NCBI GenBank assembly: GCA_964007475.1
Contig: OZ023273.1
Span: 39,929,525 to 39,993,524 of the forward strand
Length of the DNA stretch: 64,000 nucleotides
From: Hybos culiciformis
Taxonomy: Eukaryota > Arthropoda > Insecta > Diptera > Hybotidae
Direction of reading: 5' to 3'
Shown: positions 1 through 11,647 of the stretch, one piece after another
Numbering within the stretch: the first letter of the stretch is position 1
Layout: every line of letters begins with the position of its first letter
Position numbers and translations under genes: made by a program
Notes under the pieces: generated by a model
Told to the model about the DNA's origin: nothing
What the model saw: the letters and a program-made list of their open reading frames with translations, nothing else
Database searches by the model: none

Positions 1-527
1 GGTTAAGAACCACTGGTATAGAGGTTCCACGTTTTCATTTTTGTAAGAATATCTTGGTATCAAAAATAATAAAAACAGATAAAGAAATACGAGTACTCTG
101 ATTTATTTAATTTTTTTTCTTCCTTTTTATTTTCCATTTTTGAAAAAATTATTATTTTACTTTTTATGATATTTTGACAGGTTTAGAAACAAAAAGATAG
201 TACTTTAGACGCTAAGTATGTACCTTTGAAAACTATGAAATTTTATTTGGTATGCGAAAAGACGTGTTTAAGATCAAAGATAGGCGCCTTATTGCAAAAG
301 CCTCAATTAAATCGAAGGGTGTAGATAGTATTAGATTAAAGTGATAATTTTTGCGTTACATGTTAATGGATTGATATTATACATGTAAAGCAGACTTATA
401 TTGTACCAGTATTCCTAATCTGAAATTAACATGCTGCAGTTAACTGAGGTTTGGTTATTGTTCACGACTATACATCCACTCAATCAGCCACTGAAGAAGT
501 CAGAGTGGTTGTTGGATCAATTTAAAT
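1..527. other. AT-rich DNA without a recognisable gene
   Basis: No long open frame, repeat or RNA gene is visible. The segment ends where the conserved tail of foldback element copy A begins. Confidence 0.6.
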
Positions 528-616
528 TTTTAATGCGTTGGGGATCGTTATGTTGTATTTAGTGCTGTAGAATTTAGATCACTAAATGGAGTATTATATC
601 CGTCAATACACATGCA

Positions 617-723
617 ATCATTTAGATGCATCTGCGTGAATAATGAAATCATTTAGATGCATCAGCGTTTATAATGAAATCATTTAGATGCATCAGCGTA
701 AATAATGAAATCATTTAGATGTT
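617..723 (+). repeat. 31-bp tandem repeat, about 3.5 copies
   Basis: Units begin at 617, 648, 679 and 710 with ATCATTTAGATGCATC. They sit inside copy A next to its tail. The same unit occurs three times in inverse orientation in copy B near 22645-22725, so the array is part of the element and varies in copy number. Confidence 0.85.
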
Positions 724-840
724 TCGTATTGAATATTACGTAATACCTAAACAAACATAATATCTCTCACAATATTTCAATACAGACAAATAAAAAAAAA
801 ACATGCGAAAAAACTACGTAATTCATACACAAAAATAAAA

Positions 841-1125
841 TAAAATTAACGTGGAACATTTCCCTTTTTTTCTTTTATCTCTAAAAGAAAGAGAAATTAA
901 AATAAAATTAACGTGGAACATTTCCCTTTTTTTCTTTTATCTCTAAAAGTAAGAGAAATTAAAATAAAATTAACGTGGAACATTTCCCTTTTTTTCTTTT
1001 AACTCTAAAAGAAAGAGAAATTAAAATAAAATTAACGTGGAACATTTCCCTTTTTTTCTTTTATCTCTAAAAGAAAGAGAAATTAAAATAAAATTAACAA
1101 GTAAGATTTCCCTTTTTTTCTTTTT
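841..1125 (+). repeat. 62-bp tandem repeat, about 4.6 copies
   Basis: Units start at 841, 903, 965, 1027 and 1089 and carry TAAAATTAACGTGGAACATT followed by a pyrimidine tract and CTCTAAAAG. The first four are nearly identical, and the last one changes GTGG to AAGT. The array is internal to copy A. A single related unit is seen in copy B near 22045-22140. An open frame crossing this array is a by-product of the repeat. Confidence 0.9.
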
Positions 1126-1378
1126 TAATATAAATTATATCTATAATCTCTCTTTGCAATTACCTCTCCCCTACGTATTAAAGCAGTATATAAGATATGT
1201 TAACAAAATTTGTTATAACAACTCGTTGTCTATACACACAAACACATAGACACTTGTCAATATTATATCACTCGACCTTCGGTCTCGTGATATAATTTTG
1301 ACTCGTGTCTATGTGTTTGTGTGTATGACACCTCGTAATTAATAACAAATTTAGTTAACATATATATAATCTACTATT

Positions 1379-2703
1379 ACAATATTGCAAACTATTATTT
1401 AACTGTTACATGTTTTACAATTTTGTGATAATCTTCATTAATGCGTGTTACCACAAATGATAAAAATCAAAAATATATCTTAATTTAATTTTATTTTTGT
1501 TCTTTTGTTCTGTTTTGGTTGTTTATTTTGTTTAGAAATGAAATGAAATGTCTAAAAAAACCTTTTTGTTATGATTTGAATCTGAATAAAAAATCAATAA
1601 ATATGTTTTCTTCTTACATTTCTTATGCGTTTTACTATCACTATTAAGGTGTCTAAAAAATTCATTCATTAAAAACATCCTCCGTATTTTTTTTTATTTT
1701 TGAAAATGAAAAAAAATATTTCATATTATTCAGAAAGTTGGAAAGAACTTACTAAATACGTTTTTGTCTTAAATTATTTTGTTTATAGGACATGTTGTGT
1801 GGTTCAATTAAATTATATTTTTATTAAAACGAATTATTTTCCGAATACAACAGAGCAGGGCAAGACATAAAGTTATAAAATTGAAGATGAAAAATGAACA
1901 TATTACACAAATGTACATAAAAAGAACAAAAGAAAAATAAAACAAACAAACTCGTAAACATTTTTGTGCAATGCACTTTTTTTTCTTGTTAAACTTTAAG
2001 GACTATTAAATTTTCTGTGTCATATCATTCTTCTTACAACGATATTAAAAAAGTAAAAAAGTTATGTAAAAGTTTTTATGGTTTTATAGCCAAAACAAAA
2101 TTTCTTTTTTCAGTCTGTAATTTTAAGGGTTGAACTTTTATTTCAATGAAATTCTTATTTCAAAATTATATAAGATTATATGACTCAAGCTTAGAATTTC
2201 ATAATATATCGCGAGCAATGGTGCGTGAATTTCAGCTTCGAAAAGAAACAAGATTCAATAATTTAGATTTGTGATAGGCTGATACGCTGATAGGGAATGT
2301 CAATATAATATAGTTCATTGATACAGAATGTAAGAAAGTATGCACAACAATCTTAAATAATCTCTCATTGTAAACGTTATGTTTAATCCACTGAGTTGAT
2401 ATATGATTCTCGCATTCACAATTATTCACATCTTTACAAAATTGAAAAAAGTTAACAATAGTTTTTCGTCAAAAATCCGGCAAGCTATAGGAGATTTCAT
2501 CTAACTATAGTAGTTCTGGATTTAGTAATATTTTAACAAATAAAAATTGTTTTTGATAATAATGTACACATGCACCTATAATAAAAAAATATTATTTATT
2601 TTTTGAAGCTCACATAAAAAAAATTATTTTACACATTAGATCTACATTCTGTACATACATACAACGTATAACATATAACATTTATGCGTAGGGAAATAAT
2701 TTC
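1379..2703. other. AT-rich DNA without a recognisable gene
   Basis: Homopolymer-rich sequence; the short open frames show no recognisable domain or coding-like composition. It ends at the 8-bp target duplication of the hAT element. Confidence 0.55.
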
Positions 2704-2711
2704 CTTCGAAC

Positions 2712-3451
2712 TAGTGTGTTCAAATACCCGGAAATAAAAGTACCCGGGTACTCGAGTTGTAATATTTCAAAGTTTTCGGGTAGCCCGGGTTACCCGGGTA
2801 TTAAGAAATATTACAAAAAAAGCTGGAAACAAAAAAACACATTAATTATTTAAATTTTTTGTTTATTAAGAAATTAATATTTTAAAAAATTAAAGCATTT
2901 AATGTATCTGGGCTCATTCTATTTCTTAATTTAGTACAAAATATTCCAGCAATGGAAAAAACACGCTCCGAGTGATTCAGTTGGTGTTAATTGCTCAAAG
3001 TAATTCCAGACTCGAGACATTTTACAAGCTGCAAAAACAAAAAATTCAATCGAGTTCAGAACATCAATTTGTATAATTTTTCTTCACTTACGATTTTTTA
3101 ATTTCATTTTCTCAGCTCAGCAGTATTTTGATTAATCAAAAGCACAAAGAATATTTTTTTCAGAAAAACATTTTTCCAATTTTTTTTCTATGTTTTTGAA
3201 ATAAAAATAATTCAATTAAGCATTAATTTATTTCGGACACGGCCTACTTATAAAACATGTAACATGTAAGTCAATATTTCAAATTTTCGAATGCGAAATT
3301 ATTTTTTAAGCTCGCCTATAACTGTGCAATTTATAAAACTTGCTGTTTGAATTTCAAAACTTTGATACCCGGATACCCGATGTTACTACCCGGGTTTTGA
3401 AATACCCGAAATAATGGTCCCGACACCTGGGTATCCGGGTTGAAAACACTA
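2712..3451 (-). mobile_element. Internally deleted hAT element (740 bp)
   Basis: The ends are TAGTGTGTTCAAATACCCGG at the left and, reverse-complemented from the right, TAGTGTTTTCAACCCGGATA. A perfect 8-bp target duplication CTTCGAAC flanks it (2704-2711 and 3452-3459), the hallmark of hAT insertion. ACCCGGGTA-type motifs crowd both subterminal regions. The interior keeps minus-strand fragments of a transposase (see 2874-3020) but far too little for activity, so it is a deletion derivative of an autonomous element. The intact target duplication shows that neither end has been lost. Confidence 0.93.
2874..3020 (-). pseudogene. hAT transposase relic: N-terminal piece joined to C-terminal dimerisation piece
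   Basis: Read on the minus strand from a Met codon at 3020-3018, the first frame gives MSRVWNYFEQLTP, which resembles the start of a BED-type zinc-finger region. In another frame from about 2970 downward the sequence reads SERVFSIAG and then NRMSP..LNALIFLKY before a stop at 2876-2874. SERVFSIAG is the signature of the hAT C-terminal dimerisation domain. The catalytic middle is missing and the two parts are out of frame, so this is the scar of a large internal deletion rather than a gene. It lies wholly within the hAT element with the 8-bp duplication. Confidence 0.8.
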
Positions 3452-3459
3452 CTTCGAAC

Positions 3460-6052
3460 TTCATGTGCTCTGCTCAGATTTTCATACCAAAATAAAAATC
3501 AATAGTATAACATAATTTTTTTTTATATTCCACAATCATCAAACAAAAAAAACTAATAACTTAGTGAATCAATGACGATGGTGATATCATACAGATACCG
3601 TATTACAAATATTTTAGTTATGACAAACCGGATTATTATTATTCTGGATTATTATTTTTTTGCATCAGGTTAAGGGTAATAAAGGAGAGTTTCATTCTTA
3701 AATGTATCAATAACACAATAACTATAATGATTTATAAATTATCATATAATATTTAGTTTTTTTCCCGGAAAATTTTTTTTTTTAAATTATCCGTAAATAT
3801 TTATTATCTATATGCGTTTAATTTTTTTTTTTGGTTTTGAAAGCTGTGTATTCAAAAATTGTTTAAAAGTAATTTAATTATTAATTAATAATTTAATAAA
3901 ATTTTATTGCATCTTATAATTCTTTTTATATTTTATTATTATATAGCACAATTATTGATCAATATTATTTTTCAAAATGAAAATAATATGTGTTGATTTT
4001 TTGAATGATATTGATATTGTAAATATGCGTATAGAATGTCATATTTTATATAGATAAATTTAAAAATAATTTTCCTGTATTTTTTTGTATTTTTTTAATT
4101 AAAAAAAAATAGTATTACCTATAAAATACTCCAAGAAAAATAGAAATTGAAAAAAAAATATTAGTCAGGAGCTGTGGTAAAAATAAGATCTTTGAGCGTG
4201 ACCAGCAGAGACTTGAACCAAAACTGGACCGAAAACCGAAAACAGGAAAAAACCAAAAGAAAAATGTTATAGTATTGGCGCCCGCACGGGAGAGGGCAAG
4301 TGGGGGAAATTTTAAAAACATTTAAATTAGAAATTTTAGATTTTAATTTTTTCAGATTTAGGGACGTTTGCACCGATTAAACTTAAAAATTAAACTTAAC
4401 TAAGTTATATTTAAATTTATGTTAAACTTAAATTTAAGTAATTTGCTTTGAAAAAATTATGATAAACTTAACTAAGTTTTACTTAATTAAATTTCCTATG
4501 AATTTCCCTGTCAAATAAAAAAAAAAATAATATTTCCAAAAATAATTAAATATTTTTTTATTTATTTTGGGTTTAAATTTAGTTTAAATTATACTAATTA
4601 ATTTTTAAAAAAATGCAAAAAATTATTGGTAATGAAAATATGAAGGTAAGTATCGGTAAAAAAAAATAAAAAAAAAGAAGTGTTCCAATTTGACATAGAA
4701 AAAAAAAATTTGATTTGTTGTCAACATAAAAATATTGTGTTGTAAATTTAGGTTTAGAAAATAATTTTTATAGGTATTTTTTCCTAATAAAATATTTTTT
4801 CATACAAATATTGAATTTAACTAGAACTTAAAATTTTAAGTTCACAAAATCTATCACTTAATTTAAATTAAACTTAAGCTTAAACTTAAACTTATTGTGT
4901 ACAAAATAAAACTAAAATAAATTAATTTAAAAAAAAATCTTGTTTCTTGTATTAAAATAGAATTAGAAATTATTTTCTGTCTTACTAGGTGGCCGGCCAA
5001 CCATCGTTCAGTTTGAAATTTTAAATTTTAATATTTTATTTATTTATGTATATATTGTACATATTATGTATGTATGTTAACTGTAGAATTTAAATGACAA
5101 AAATGAAATACTCTTATTTAATTGGAAGGATTCAGTGAACAGAAAATTCATTATAATATCATTTTTAAAGAAAAATTATATAACAAAGAATTTTCTTATA
5201 GTAATTTAAATTTGTGTTTCTTATTGAATTTTCAATGATTTTATTGTTAAATGATGGAGCAGCAAAAAAGTTAAAAAAAAATTTCTTTCAGGAGTAAGGA
5301 AGCTACATCGCATCAACATTAAATAAAGTAGAAAAAATTGAATAACTATAGATACTTAAAAAAAAAAAAAATTATATAAAAAAAGAAAATATAAACATAA
5401 ATAAAAAGTAAAAATTATCTTCAACGCATGCAATAAAAATTCATTAAAATAAAAATTATTTTCAATTTCTTTACTTCTAATTTCTGTTTTATGAAAATAA
5501 ATTTTAAGAATTTCTAAAAATTGTTATTTGTGTTTTTAGAATAAAAAATTATACAAATTTTTTCCTATAACGAAAAAAAAAAGAAAATTCTTCACTTGAG
5601 TGATCTTCGAATAGTATTTTGTTCATTGCATAAAAATAATTAAATATTGGAAGACTTTTTTTTTAAGGTAGGTATTTATTTTTTTTTACTAGTTAAAAGT
5701 TAACAATTTCAGAACTTACAAAACTTTTCTAAAATTGTACCTAACATTATTATTTATATTATAATTTTTGATTTATATTATAATTTTTGATATCAAGATC
5801 AGTAATATATAAATATTTTCTGTAATGCCAGGCGTAATAAAAATAGTTTTGGACAGATTTGTATTATTTTAATACAGATTTATGAAATAAAAATAATATA
5901 CGGTATTAATATTTTAAAAATTTTATTCTTTCTGTTATATTCAGAAAATTTAACTCAATCAAATATTGAAATCAATCAAATATTGAGATCAGAATTTTAA
6001 TTTCTGTTTTATTGTTTTAAAAAGAAATAAGTTTAAGTTTTTCATAAATTCT
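3460..6052. other. AT-rich DNA with clustered AAACTTAA motifs; no gene
   Basis: Around 4375-4500 and again at 4840-4895 the sequence is dense in TTAAACTTAA-like words in both orientations. This may be the two arms of an old MITE, but the ends cannot be aligned convincingly by eye. A slightly GC-richer patch at 4190-4310 gives overlapping open frames on the minus strand without recognisable features. Confidence 0.45.
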
Positions 6053-6070
6053 AAATATGTATATATATAT

Positions 6071-8742
6071 ATGTCTAAACAAATGGTCAACTGCCTAAGT
6101 GACTGGAAACCAATAAGTGAAAGAATAATCACAGCAAGATTTACACTCAAGAATGGCAATATAAACATTATCCAATGCTATGCACCCACAGAAGATGAAG
6201 AAGATAAAAATCTGTTCTATGACCAACTAACACAGATCATACACTCAGTAAAACACAGAGACATCATAGTACTAGCTGGAGATCTCAACGCAAAAGTAGG
6301 TCAAATAACATTGGTAACGAGAACATAATGGGTATAAATGGATTAGGAGTAATGAACAACAATGGTGAAAGACTTATAGAACTATGTAAAACATATAACT
6401 TAGTAATAGGTGGAACAATATTCCCTCATAAAAATATACTCAAATATACATGGACGTCACCAGATAATAGAACAAAAAACCAGATAGACCATGTGTGTAT
6501 AAGTCAAAGATGGAGAAAATATATGGAAGACGTGAGGTCATATAGAGGAGCAGACATGCACACTGACCATAATCTAGTTATCGCCAAACTTCATCTCAAA
6601 CCAGTCAGAAATAAACCTAGGCAACAAAAGAAGAAGAAACTCAACCTAACGGAAATAGCATTCAAATCAGATGAATTCACAGAAGCTCTTATAAATAAAT
6701 TGCTAATAAATAACCAATGGGAAAACATATGCACAGTACTTAAGCAGACAGCCAAAGAAGTACTAGGGAATGAACAAGGCAACAGGAAACCATGGCTATC
6801 AGACCAAACCTGGTCGTTAATCATGCAACGGAAAACCTTACACCAAGCCATAATACAAAATAACAGCGAAATAGATAAAAGAGCATTCAAAGAAACAGCC
6901 AGAAACATCAAGAAAGCAGCCAGAAGAGACAAACGAAAATACTTCGCCAATATAGCAAGAAGAATGGAAACTGATGCAGCAAAAAATAACATGAGAGAAT
7001 TATATAAGAATATCAAGAAATTAACCAATTGTGGAACCAAGCCAACAAGTCTAATCAAAGACGCTAATGGAAACATATTAACAAATAAACATGACCAATC
7101 ACGTAGATGGCGCGAATACTTCAGCGACGACCAAAATAATGATAATAACAACAATCAAAACCATAATAGTGACAGCAACTTTAGCAATAATAACAAGAAC
7201 AACAGCATCAACTGCAGAAATTGCAATGGCGCAAATGAACAAGTTAACGAACCAAGTGTCACAGAAATAACCAAAGCAATAGAAAGACTAAAACATAACA
7301 AAGCTGCAGGTGAAGACGGTTTACAAGCAGATATACTCAAAATAAATCCAGAACTAAGTGCCAGAATTATAGCACCAGTATTACTAGAAGTATGGAACAG
7401 TGAAACAATACCACAAGATTGGAAAAGAGGAATAATAATTAAGTTACCAAAAAAGAGAGACCTCCTCGAATGTGGTAATTGGAGAGGCATCACACTGCTT
7501 AATACAATCAACAAAATATTAGCTATAATAATAATGAATAGAATATCCGCAAATATTGAAGAAAAACTGCGAGATAACCAAGCTGGATTTAGACCAAAAA
7601 GAAGCTGCACTGACCAAACCAACACGCTAAGAATTATCATAGAACAAACAGTAGAACTACAAACAACATTGTATGTGGGATTCGTGGATTTCTACAGAGC
7701 ATTCGACACAATAAAAAGAGAAGCAATTTGGAAAGCTCTAAGAAATAGAAATATCAGGTTAATTGAGTCCCTGTACAACGAAGCGGATAATATGGTACTT
7801 CATAACAATGAGTATAGTGAACCATTCCAAATAAAGACAGGAGTTAAACAGGGTTGCGCAATGTCACCATCATTGTTCAACATTGTGTTAGATGATGTCC
7901 TCCAAGAAGCTTCAGAACAAATGGAAGGTATAGAATGGTACAATAGCAAATTAACGGATCCGGACTATGCAGATGACATCGCCCTAGTTGCCAGTAGTTG
8001 GCAAGATATGCAAGATAGTATCAATGCCTTAAGTAACTCAGCAAAGAAAGTAGGACTGAAAATCAACGTTAATAAGACAAAAATGCTAAGAATAAATGAC
8101 ACAAATAGTAACGCCATCATGCTACAAAATCAAGCAATTGAAGACGTTGAAGAATTCACATACTTAGGTACAACAATAACGACCAATGGTGGCTCAGACC
8201 AAGACATACAGAACAGGCTCAGCAAAGCAAGAAAAGCATTCGGGGGAATGTACAAAGTATGGAAATCTTCACAAATAACCAGGAAAACAAAAATAAGAAT
8301 ATTCAACACTAGCATCAAAACAATTCTAATGTATGGCTGCGAAACCTGGAGAATTACAAAAAATAATGTTAGAAAATTACAAACATTCACCAACAAATGC
8401 CAACGAATAATATGTAAGATCTTCTGGCCTAACAGAATAAGTAACAAAGACTTATGGAAATTAACAGGAATTGAAACCATAGAAGAAACTATAAAGAAAC
8501 GGAGATGGAGATAAATTGGGCATACCCTTAGAAGACCTGAAGAAACGATATCTAGACAAGGTATAATGTACAGCCCCAGGTATGGTAAAAGAAGAAGAGG
8601 TAGGCCTTGCACAACATGCAGGCGCACGGTGGAAGCAGATACGAGATCCTGTGAACTAACCTAGGAAAGCCTTGAAGAACTAGCCCAAGACAGGAAAAAA
8701 TGGAGAGACCAAGTTTGCACCCTATGTTCCGCCACGGAATAA
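6071..8742 (+). pseudogene. Endonuclease-reverse transcriptase ORF2, three lesions
   Basis: Domain order: the C-terminal half of an APE-type endonuclease (GDLNAKVG near 6280; QIDHVCIS and a TDHN catalytic motif near 6560), then a reverse transcriptase (palm motif A DFYRAFD near 7687, GVKQGCAMSP near 7845, catalytic YADD at 7966-7977), a thumb with EEFTYLG and a C-terminal region with LYGCETW-like MYGCETW near 8330. The N-terminal part of the endonuclease is absent because of 5' truncation. Three lesions break the frame: a one-base deletion near 6300, a TAA at 8512-8514 and a TAG at 8662-8664; homologous sequence continues to the terminal stop at 8740-8742. All RT catalytic residues remain, and few lesions imply a fairly recent insertion. 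Base composition is less AT-rich than the flanks. Long minus-strand frames here are shadows. Confidence 0.93.
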
Positions 8743-8758
8743 GGGAAAAAAAAAAAAA

Positions 8759-8791
<33 letters not shown>

Positions 8792-8793
8792 CA
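8743..8793 (+). repeat. A-rich and (TA)n tail of the non-LTR element
   Basis: About 14 A residues are followed by a run of TA dinucleotides directly after the ORF2 stop. This leaves almost no 3' untranslated region before the tail. Confidence 0.75.
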
Positions 8794-8808
8794 AAATATG
8801 TATATATA

Positions 8809-9323
8809 CAGCGCATACACGCCAAAACGATCTAAATTTTCAAATTTTGGGCCCGACTCCTTCCGATTTAAGTAAAACTTTCAGGGTTCCTTTTTTTTAG
8901 ATCGATTCGAGTGTAATCTTCAGTGTTAGGGCGGGTTGAAAAATCCACTTTTTAGCATTTTTTCATAAAAACACATAATTTTAAAAATTCATAGCTTTTG
9001 ATAGAAATGACCGATTTAGACGTTTAGACATGCAAATTAAAGGTATTGAGCTAGGGTTTTGAAATAAAATAAAAATTGAAAAGCTTGGGTGTCCTTTGAC
9101 TGCAAAAAATTACATTAGTTTATTCTTTTGAAATTTTGAAAAAGAGTGGGAGAGAAAAAAAAATTTTAAATTATTTTGTTTTTAAAGCTTAGAAAGTACT
9201 TTAAAACATATCAAAAATTTAGAGATGTATCACGAATAGTTTTTGAGATATGACTTTTTAAATTTGTCCCCTTCAGTTTACTTGCATGGAAATTGAGTTA
9301 TTTTTATTAAATTTTATATATAT
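8809..9323. other. Spacer between two retroelements; no gene
   Basis: Contains a patch of average GC around 8820-8940 (TTTTGGGCCCGACTCCTTCC) that is not recognisable. No coding frame of note. It ends at the 5' LTR. Confidence 0.5.
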
Positions 9324-9899
9324 GGTTATATCTAGTGATAATGTTCCATTCCCCAGAAATTAATTTTTTTTGCCACACAAGTTTCCTGTGTAAAACAAAA
9401 TCGCAATAATACTAGACGCACGATCAGCATAAAAAAATTATTAGTACAAAAATATTCTCATGAATATCTTCAGTAAAATTATTCTACATGCAAAATTAAA
9501 TTTCATTAATTTTCAGTTGATTTCGTTCGCTCAACCAAAACGGGTTTTTCTTATAATAAATCTCGTGAATTGCTTTAATTAAAAAGCTTTAGGAAGTTAA
9601 GGTAAAAATCAAAATAACTACAAGTAAATTTTGATAATTAAACTGAATAAATTTTATTGTATTTCAAATCGAAAATTTAAGTAATAATTTAATCAAAGTA
9701 AATTTTGATAATTAAACTGAATAAATTTTATTGTATTTCAAATCGAAAATTTAAGTAATAATTTAATCAAAGTAAATTTTGATAAATTAAACTGAATAAA
9801 TTTTTATTATACTTCAAATCGAAAATTTAGGAAATATAAATAGGTTTTTCTGAAAAAAAATAAATTTTTTTTATTTAATTCGTACTCGAGAAACATTTC
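9324..9899 (+). repeat. 5' LTR of the errantivirus-like element
   Basis: Matches 12202-12250 plus 13379-13915. The shared sequence opens with GGTTATATCTAGTGATAATG; the true start may be the AGTGAT at 9334, as in related insect elements. It ends just before TGGCGCAGTCGG. The two LTRs differ by point changes and by the number of 74-bp repeats, so the insertion is old. Confidence 0.85.
9623..9835 (+). repeat. 74-bp tandem repeat in the 5' LTR, three copies
   Basis: Units start at 9623, 9697 and 9771 with AGTAAATTTTGATA. The first two are identical by eye and the third is diverged. The 3' LTR has four units, so the copy number changed after integration. Confidence 0.9.
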
Positions 9900-9917
9900 T
9901 GGCGCAGTCGGTAGGAT
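9900..9917 (+). promoter_or_regulatory. Primer-binding site
   Basis: TGGCGCAGTCGGTAGGAT lies immediately after the LTR. It begins with TGG, complementary to a tRNA CCA end, and resembles the tRNA-Ser-type site described for the 17.6/297 group. The first base may be shared with the LTR end. Confidence 0.8.
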
Positions 9918-10389
9918 TAAAATAAAGAATACGAATCGAAATAAAAAACCAAAAGAAAAATCAATAAAAGAAAAATAAGAAAATTTTTAAAAAATTTTTT
10001 AAAAGTTTAAAATCGAAATAAATTAATAAAAAAAAATTTTTAAAAGTAAATTGATAATCAAATATCAATTAAATAAAGAAATTTTGGATTGATTTAAAAG
10101 AAAAAAAAATTCGAAAGAAAAAAAATAATACAAAAATTTTTTTTTTAAGTTTTAAAAGTAAATTGATAAAGAAATATCAATTAATAAAAGAAAAATTTTG
10201 AGTCGATTAAATCGAAAAAAAAAAATAATCCAAAATTTTTTTTTTAAAGAAATTTTAAAGTTTTAAAAGTGAATTGATAATAAAATATCAATTAATAAAA
10301 GAAAAAAATCGAAATGAAAAAATTATTTTAAAAAAGTTTTAAAAGTGGATCGATTTAATAGAAGATTAAATCTCAGATATTTCAACAAT

Positions 10390-11330
10390 ATGGAAGGAGC
10401 AGCACAAGAAGTACCAGTTCCAGCACCAAGGGAATTGAACATTGACCCATTGAAGTAAATCGACAGATTGCCAGCTTTCAGCGGAAAAGGTGTTGATTTA
10501 TTTATTTTTATAGGATTAGTTGATGAAATCAATCGTATTATAGTAAACTATGGTATGGTAAGTCAAAGAATTTTATTAAATGGAATAAAGGCAAAATTAA
10601 GGCTAGGGAAATAATTGAAATAAATAATCATGTAAATGCTTGGCCTGGAGTGAAAAGAATTCTAATTGATAATTTTAGCGAAAAAAATCATATCTTCAAA
10701 TATTTGACGAATTAAAAAGCGTTAATTTTACTTCAAATTGTATTGATTTTTATAATCAAATTAAGGGAATTTTGAGAAGATTAAAATAAAATTCAAGATG
10801 ATCCGAATTCCGAAGCGTTAATAAGGGAAAATATTAATACGGGTTTACGAGTTTTTAAAGAGAAAATACCAGAGCCCATGCGTTCAATTCTTTTTAGTAG
10901 AAATGCGGGAACTCTTGAAGCCGCGTTAGACGTTTTAGTAGAAGGAAATTATGCTTACTACACCTCATTCAGAAATAATTTTCAAAAAAATAACAACAAT
11001 AATAATTCTGAAGGTTATAATAGTAACAATAATAACCATCCAAACAATTATAGAAGATTTTCGCCACAACCTTTTAATAATAATCGTTTCAATCAAAGAC
11101 CAGCTAATCATAATCCACCTATACGGCCTCATTATTCAAATAATTCTCAAAATTTTGCTCAAAGATCTTTCCATCCAAACAATTTCCAACAACCTAATAG
11201 AAATTTTAATAGAGTGGAACCTATGGACGTAGATCGAACCGTAAACGCAAGAATTAATAGAATTGGAACCGGCGACCGAGTTGAAAATTTTCCATTACCA
11301 GCCTCGAAGAACAGAAACTTCCCTATATAA
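10390..11330 (+). pseudogene. Gag remnant of the errantivirus-like element
   Basis: Starts at ATG 10390 and shows an early stop at 10456-10458, further stops and at least two frame changes between about 10600 and 10800. The last open part (10878-11330, 150 residues) begins within a helical capsid-like segment and continues into a long Asn/Pro/Phe/Arg-rich tail ending with VEPMDVD. This tail type is typical of gag in the 17.6/297/gypsy lineage, which lacks CCHC zinc knuckles, and none is seen here. It is followed directly by the protease region in another frame. The Asn-rich stretch is AAT-rich DNA, so the overlapping second frame at 10951-11232 is a shadow. Confidence 0.82.
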
Positions 11331-11647
11331 TTTTGCAGTCGAAAACGCGACCTTTAAAATTCGTAGTAGATACTGGTGCTACTACAAGTATAATTAATCA
11401 AAATATCTGCAACCCAATTTATGCATGAAAAATAAAACCAGTAGAAGTAAAAACTTTGAATAATATTACCCTCTGTAAAACAAAAGTTGTGATCGACCCT
11501 TTTGTTGAATTCGATTCAAAAAATAAAATGGAATTTTTAGAAATGAATTTCCATGATAAATATGATGGCTTGATAGGTAATAACATCCTATATACGTATA
11601 TACCTTCGAAGCCGAAATTAATTATAAAGAGAAATTACTCAAATTAA
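11300..11647 (+). pseudogene. Retroviral-type aspartic protease remnant
   Basis: In a frame different from the gag end the sequence reads FVVDTGATTSII (active-site DTGA at 11369-11380) and later DGLIGNNIL, the second conserved segment of the clan AA aspartic protease fold. A TGA at 11426-11428 lies between them, so the domain cannot be made in one piece. Protease follows gag in the expected position for a gypsy-type polyprotein. The intact catalytic DTG shows that decay has been mild apart from the stop. Confidence 0.85.

Larger units (their letters stand above)
528..1378 (-). mobile_element. Foldback-headed non-autonomous element, copy A
   Basis: One of six copies in this window with fixed ends. 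Read on the minus strand it starts with ATAGTAGATT (near 1378), carries a long head hairpin (about 1189-1368) and ends with CGCATTAAAA (near 528). The hairpin has an outer stem containing ACACAAACACATAGACAC and an inner stem of the type ATATCAC..GTGATAT around a CCTTCGG turn. The tail region matches copies B, C, D and E. Between head and tail lie two tandem arrays, a 31-bp unit and a 62-bp unit, that give this copy its own length. No protein is encoded. I see no terminal inverted repeat and no clear target-site duplication, which argues against an ordinary MITE. A Helitron/Helentron-like rolling-circle element is possible, but the canonical TC..CTRR ends are absent. Confidence 0.75.
6068..8793 (+). 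mobile_element. 5'-truncated non-LTR retrotransposon (endonuclease-RT type)
   Basis: The element begins inside the endonuclease domain and ends with an A-rich stretch plus a TA microsatellite. The 15-bp word AAATATGTATATATA occurs just before it (6053-6067) and just after it (8794-8808), which fits a target-site duplication, although both lie in TA-rich DNA. Truncation at the 5' end with a 3' A-rich tail is the usual product of target-primed reverse transcription. The coding part resembles the endonuclease-reverse transcriptases often annotated in invertebrates as craniofacial development protein 2-like plus RT. I did not fix the clade. Confidence 0.88.

Noticed and set aside
600..1125. CRISPR-like array from evenly spaced repeats
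   Set aside because: Units are contiguous tandem repeats without unique spacers, in a eukaryotic genome.
1037..1249. 70-codon frame crossing the 62-bp repeats and head hairpin
   Set aside because: Entirely made of element repeat DNA; no coding signal.
4375..4900. A MITE built on AAACTTAA words
   Set aside because: Words are dense, but the two outer ends cannot be matched well enough to call an element.
6591..8627. Long minus-strand open frames antisense to the non-LTR ORF2 (6591-7154, 7155-7640, 8130-8627)
   Set aside because: They mirror the codon structure of the plus-strand RT, which has clear endonuclease and RT motifs; the minus-strand products have none.
10951..11232. 93-codon frame overlapping the gag tail
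   Set aside because: Shadow of the AAT-rich Asn codons of gag in another frame.
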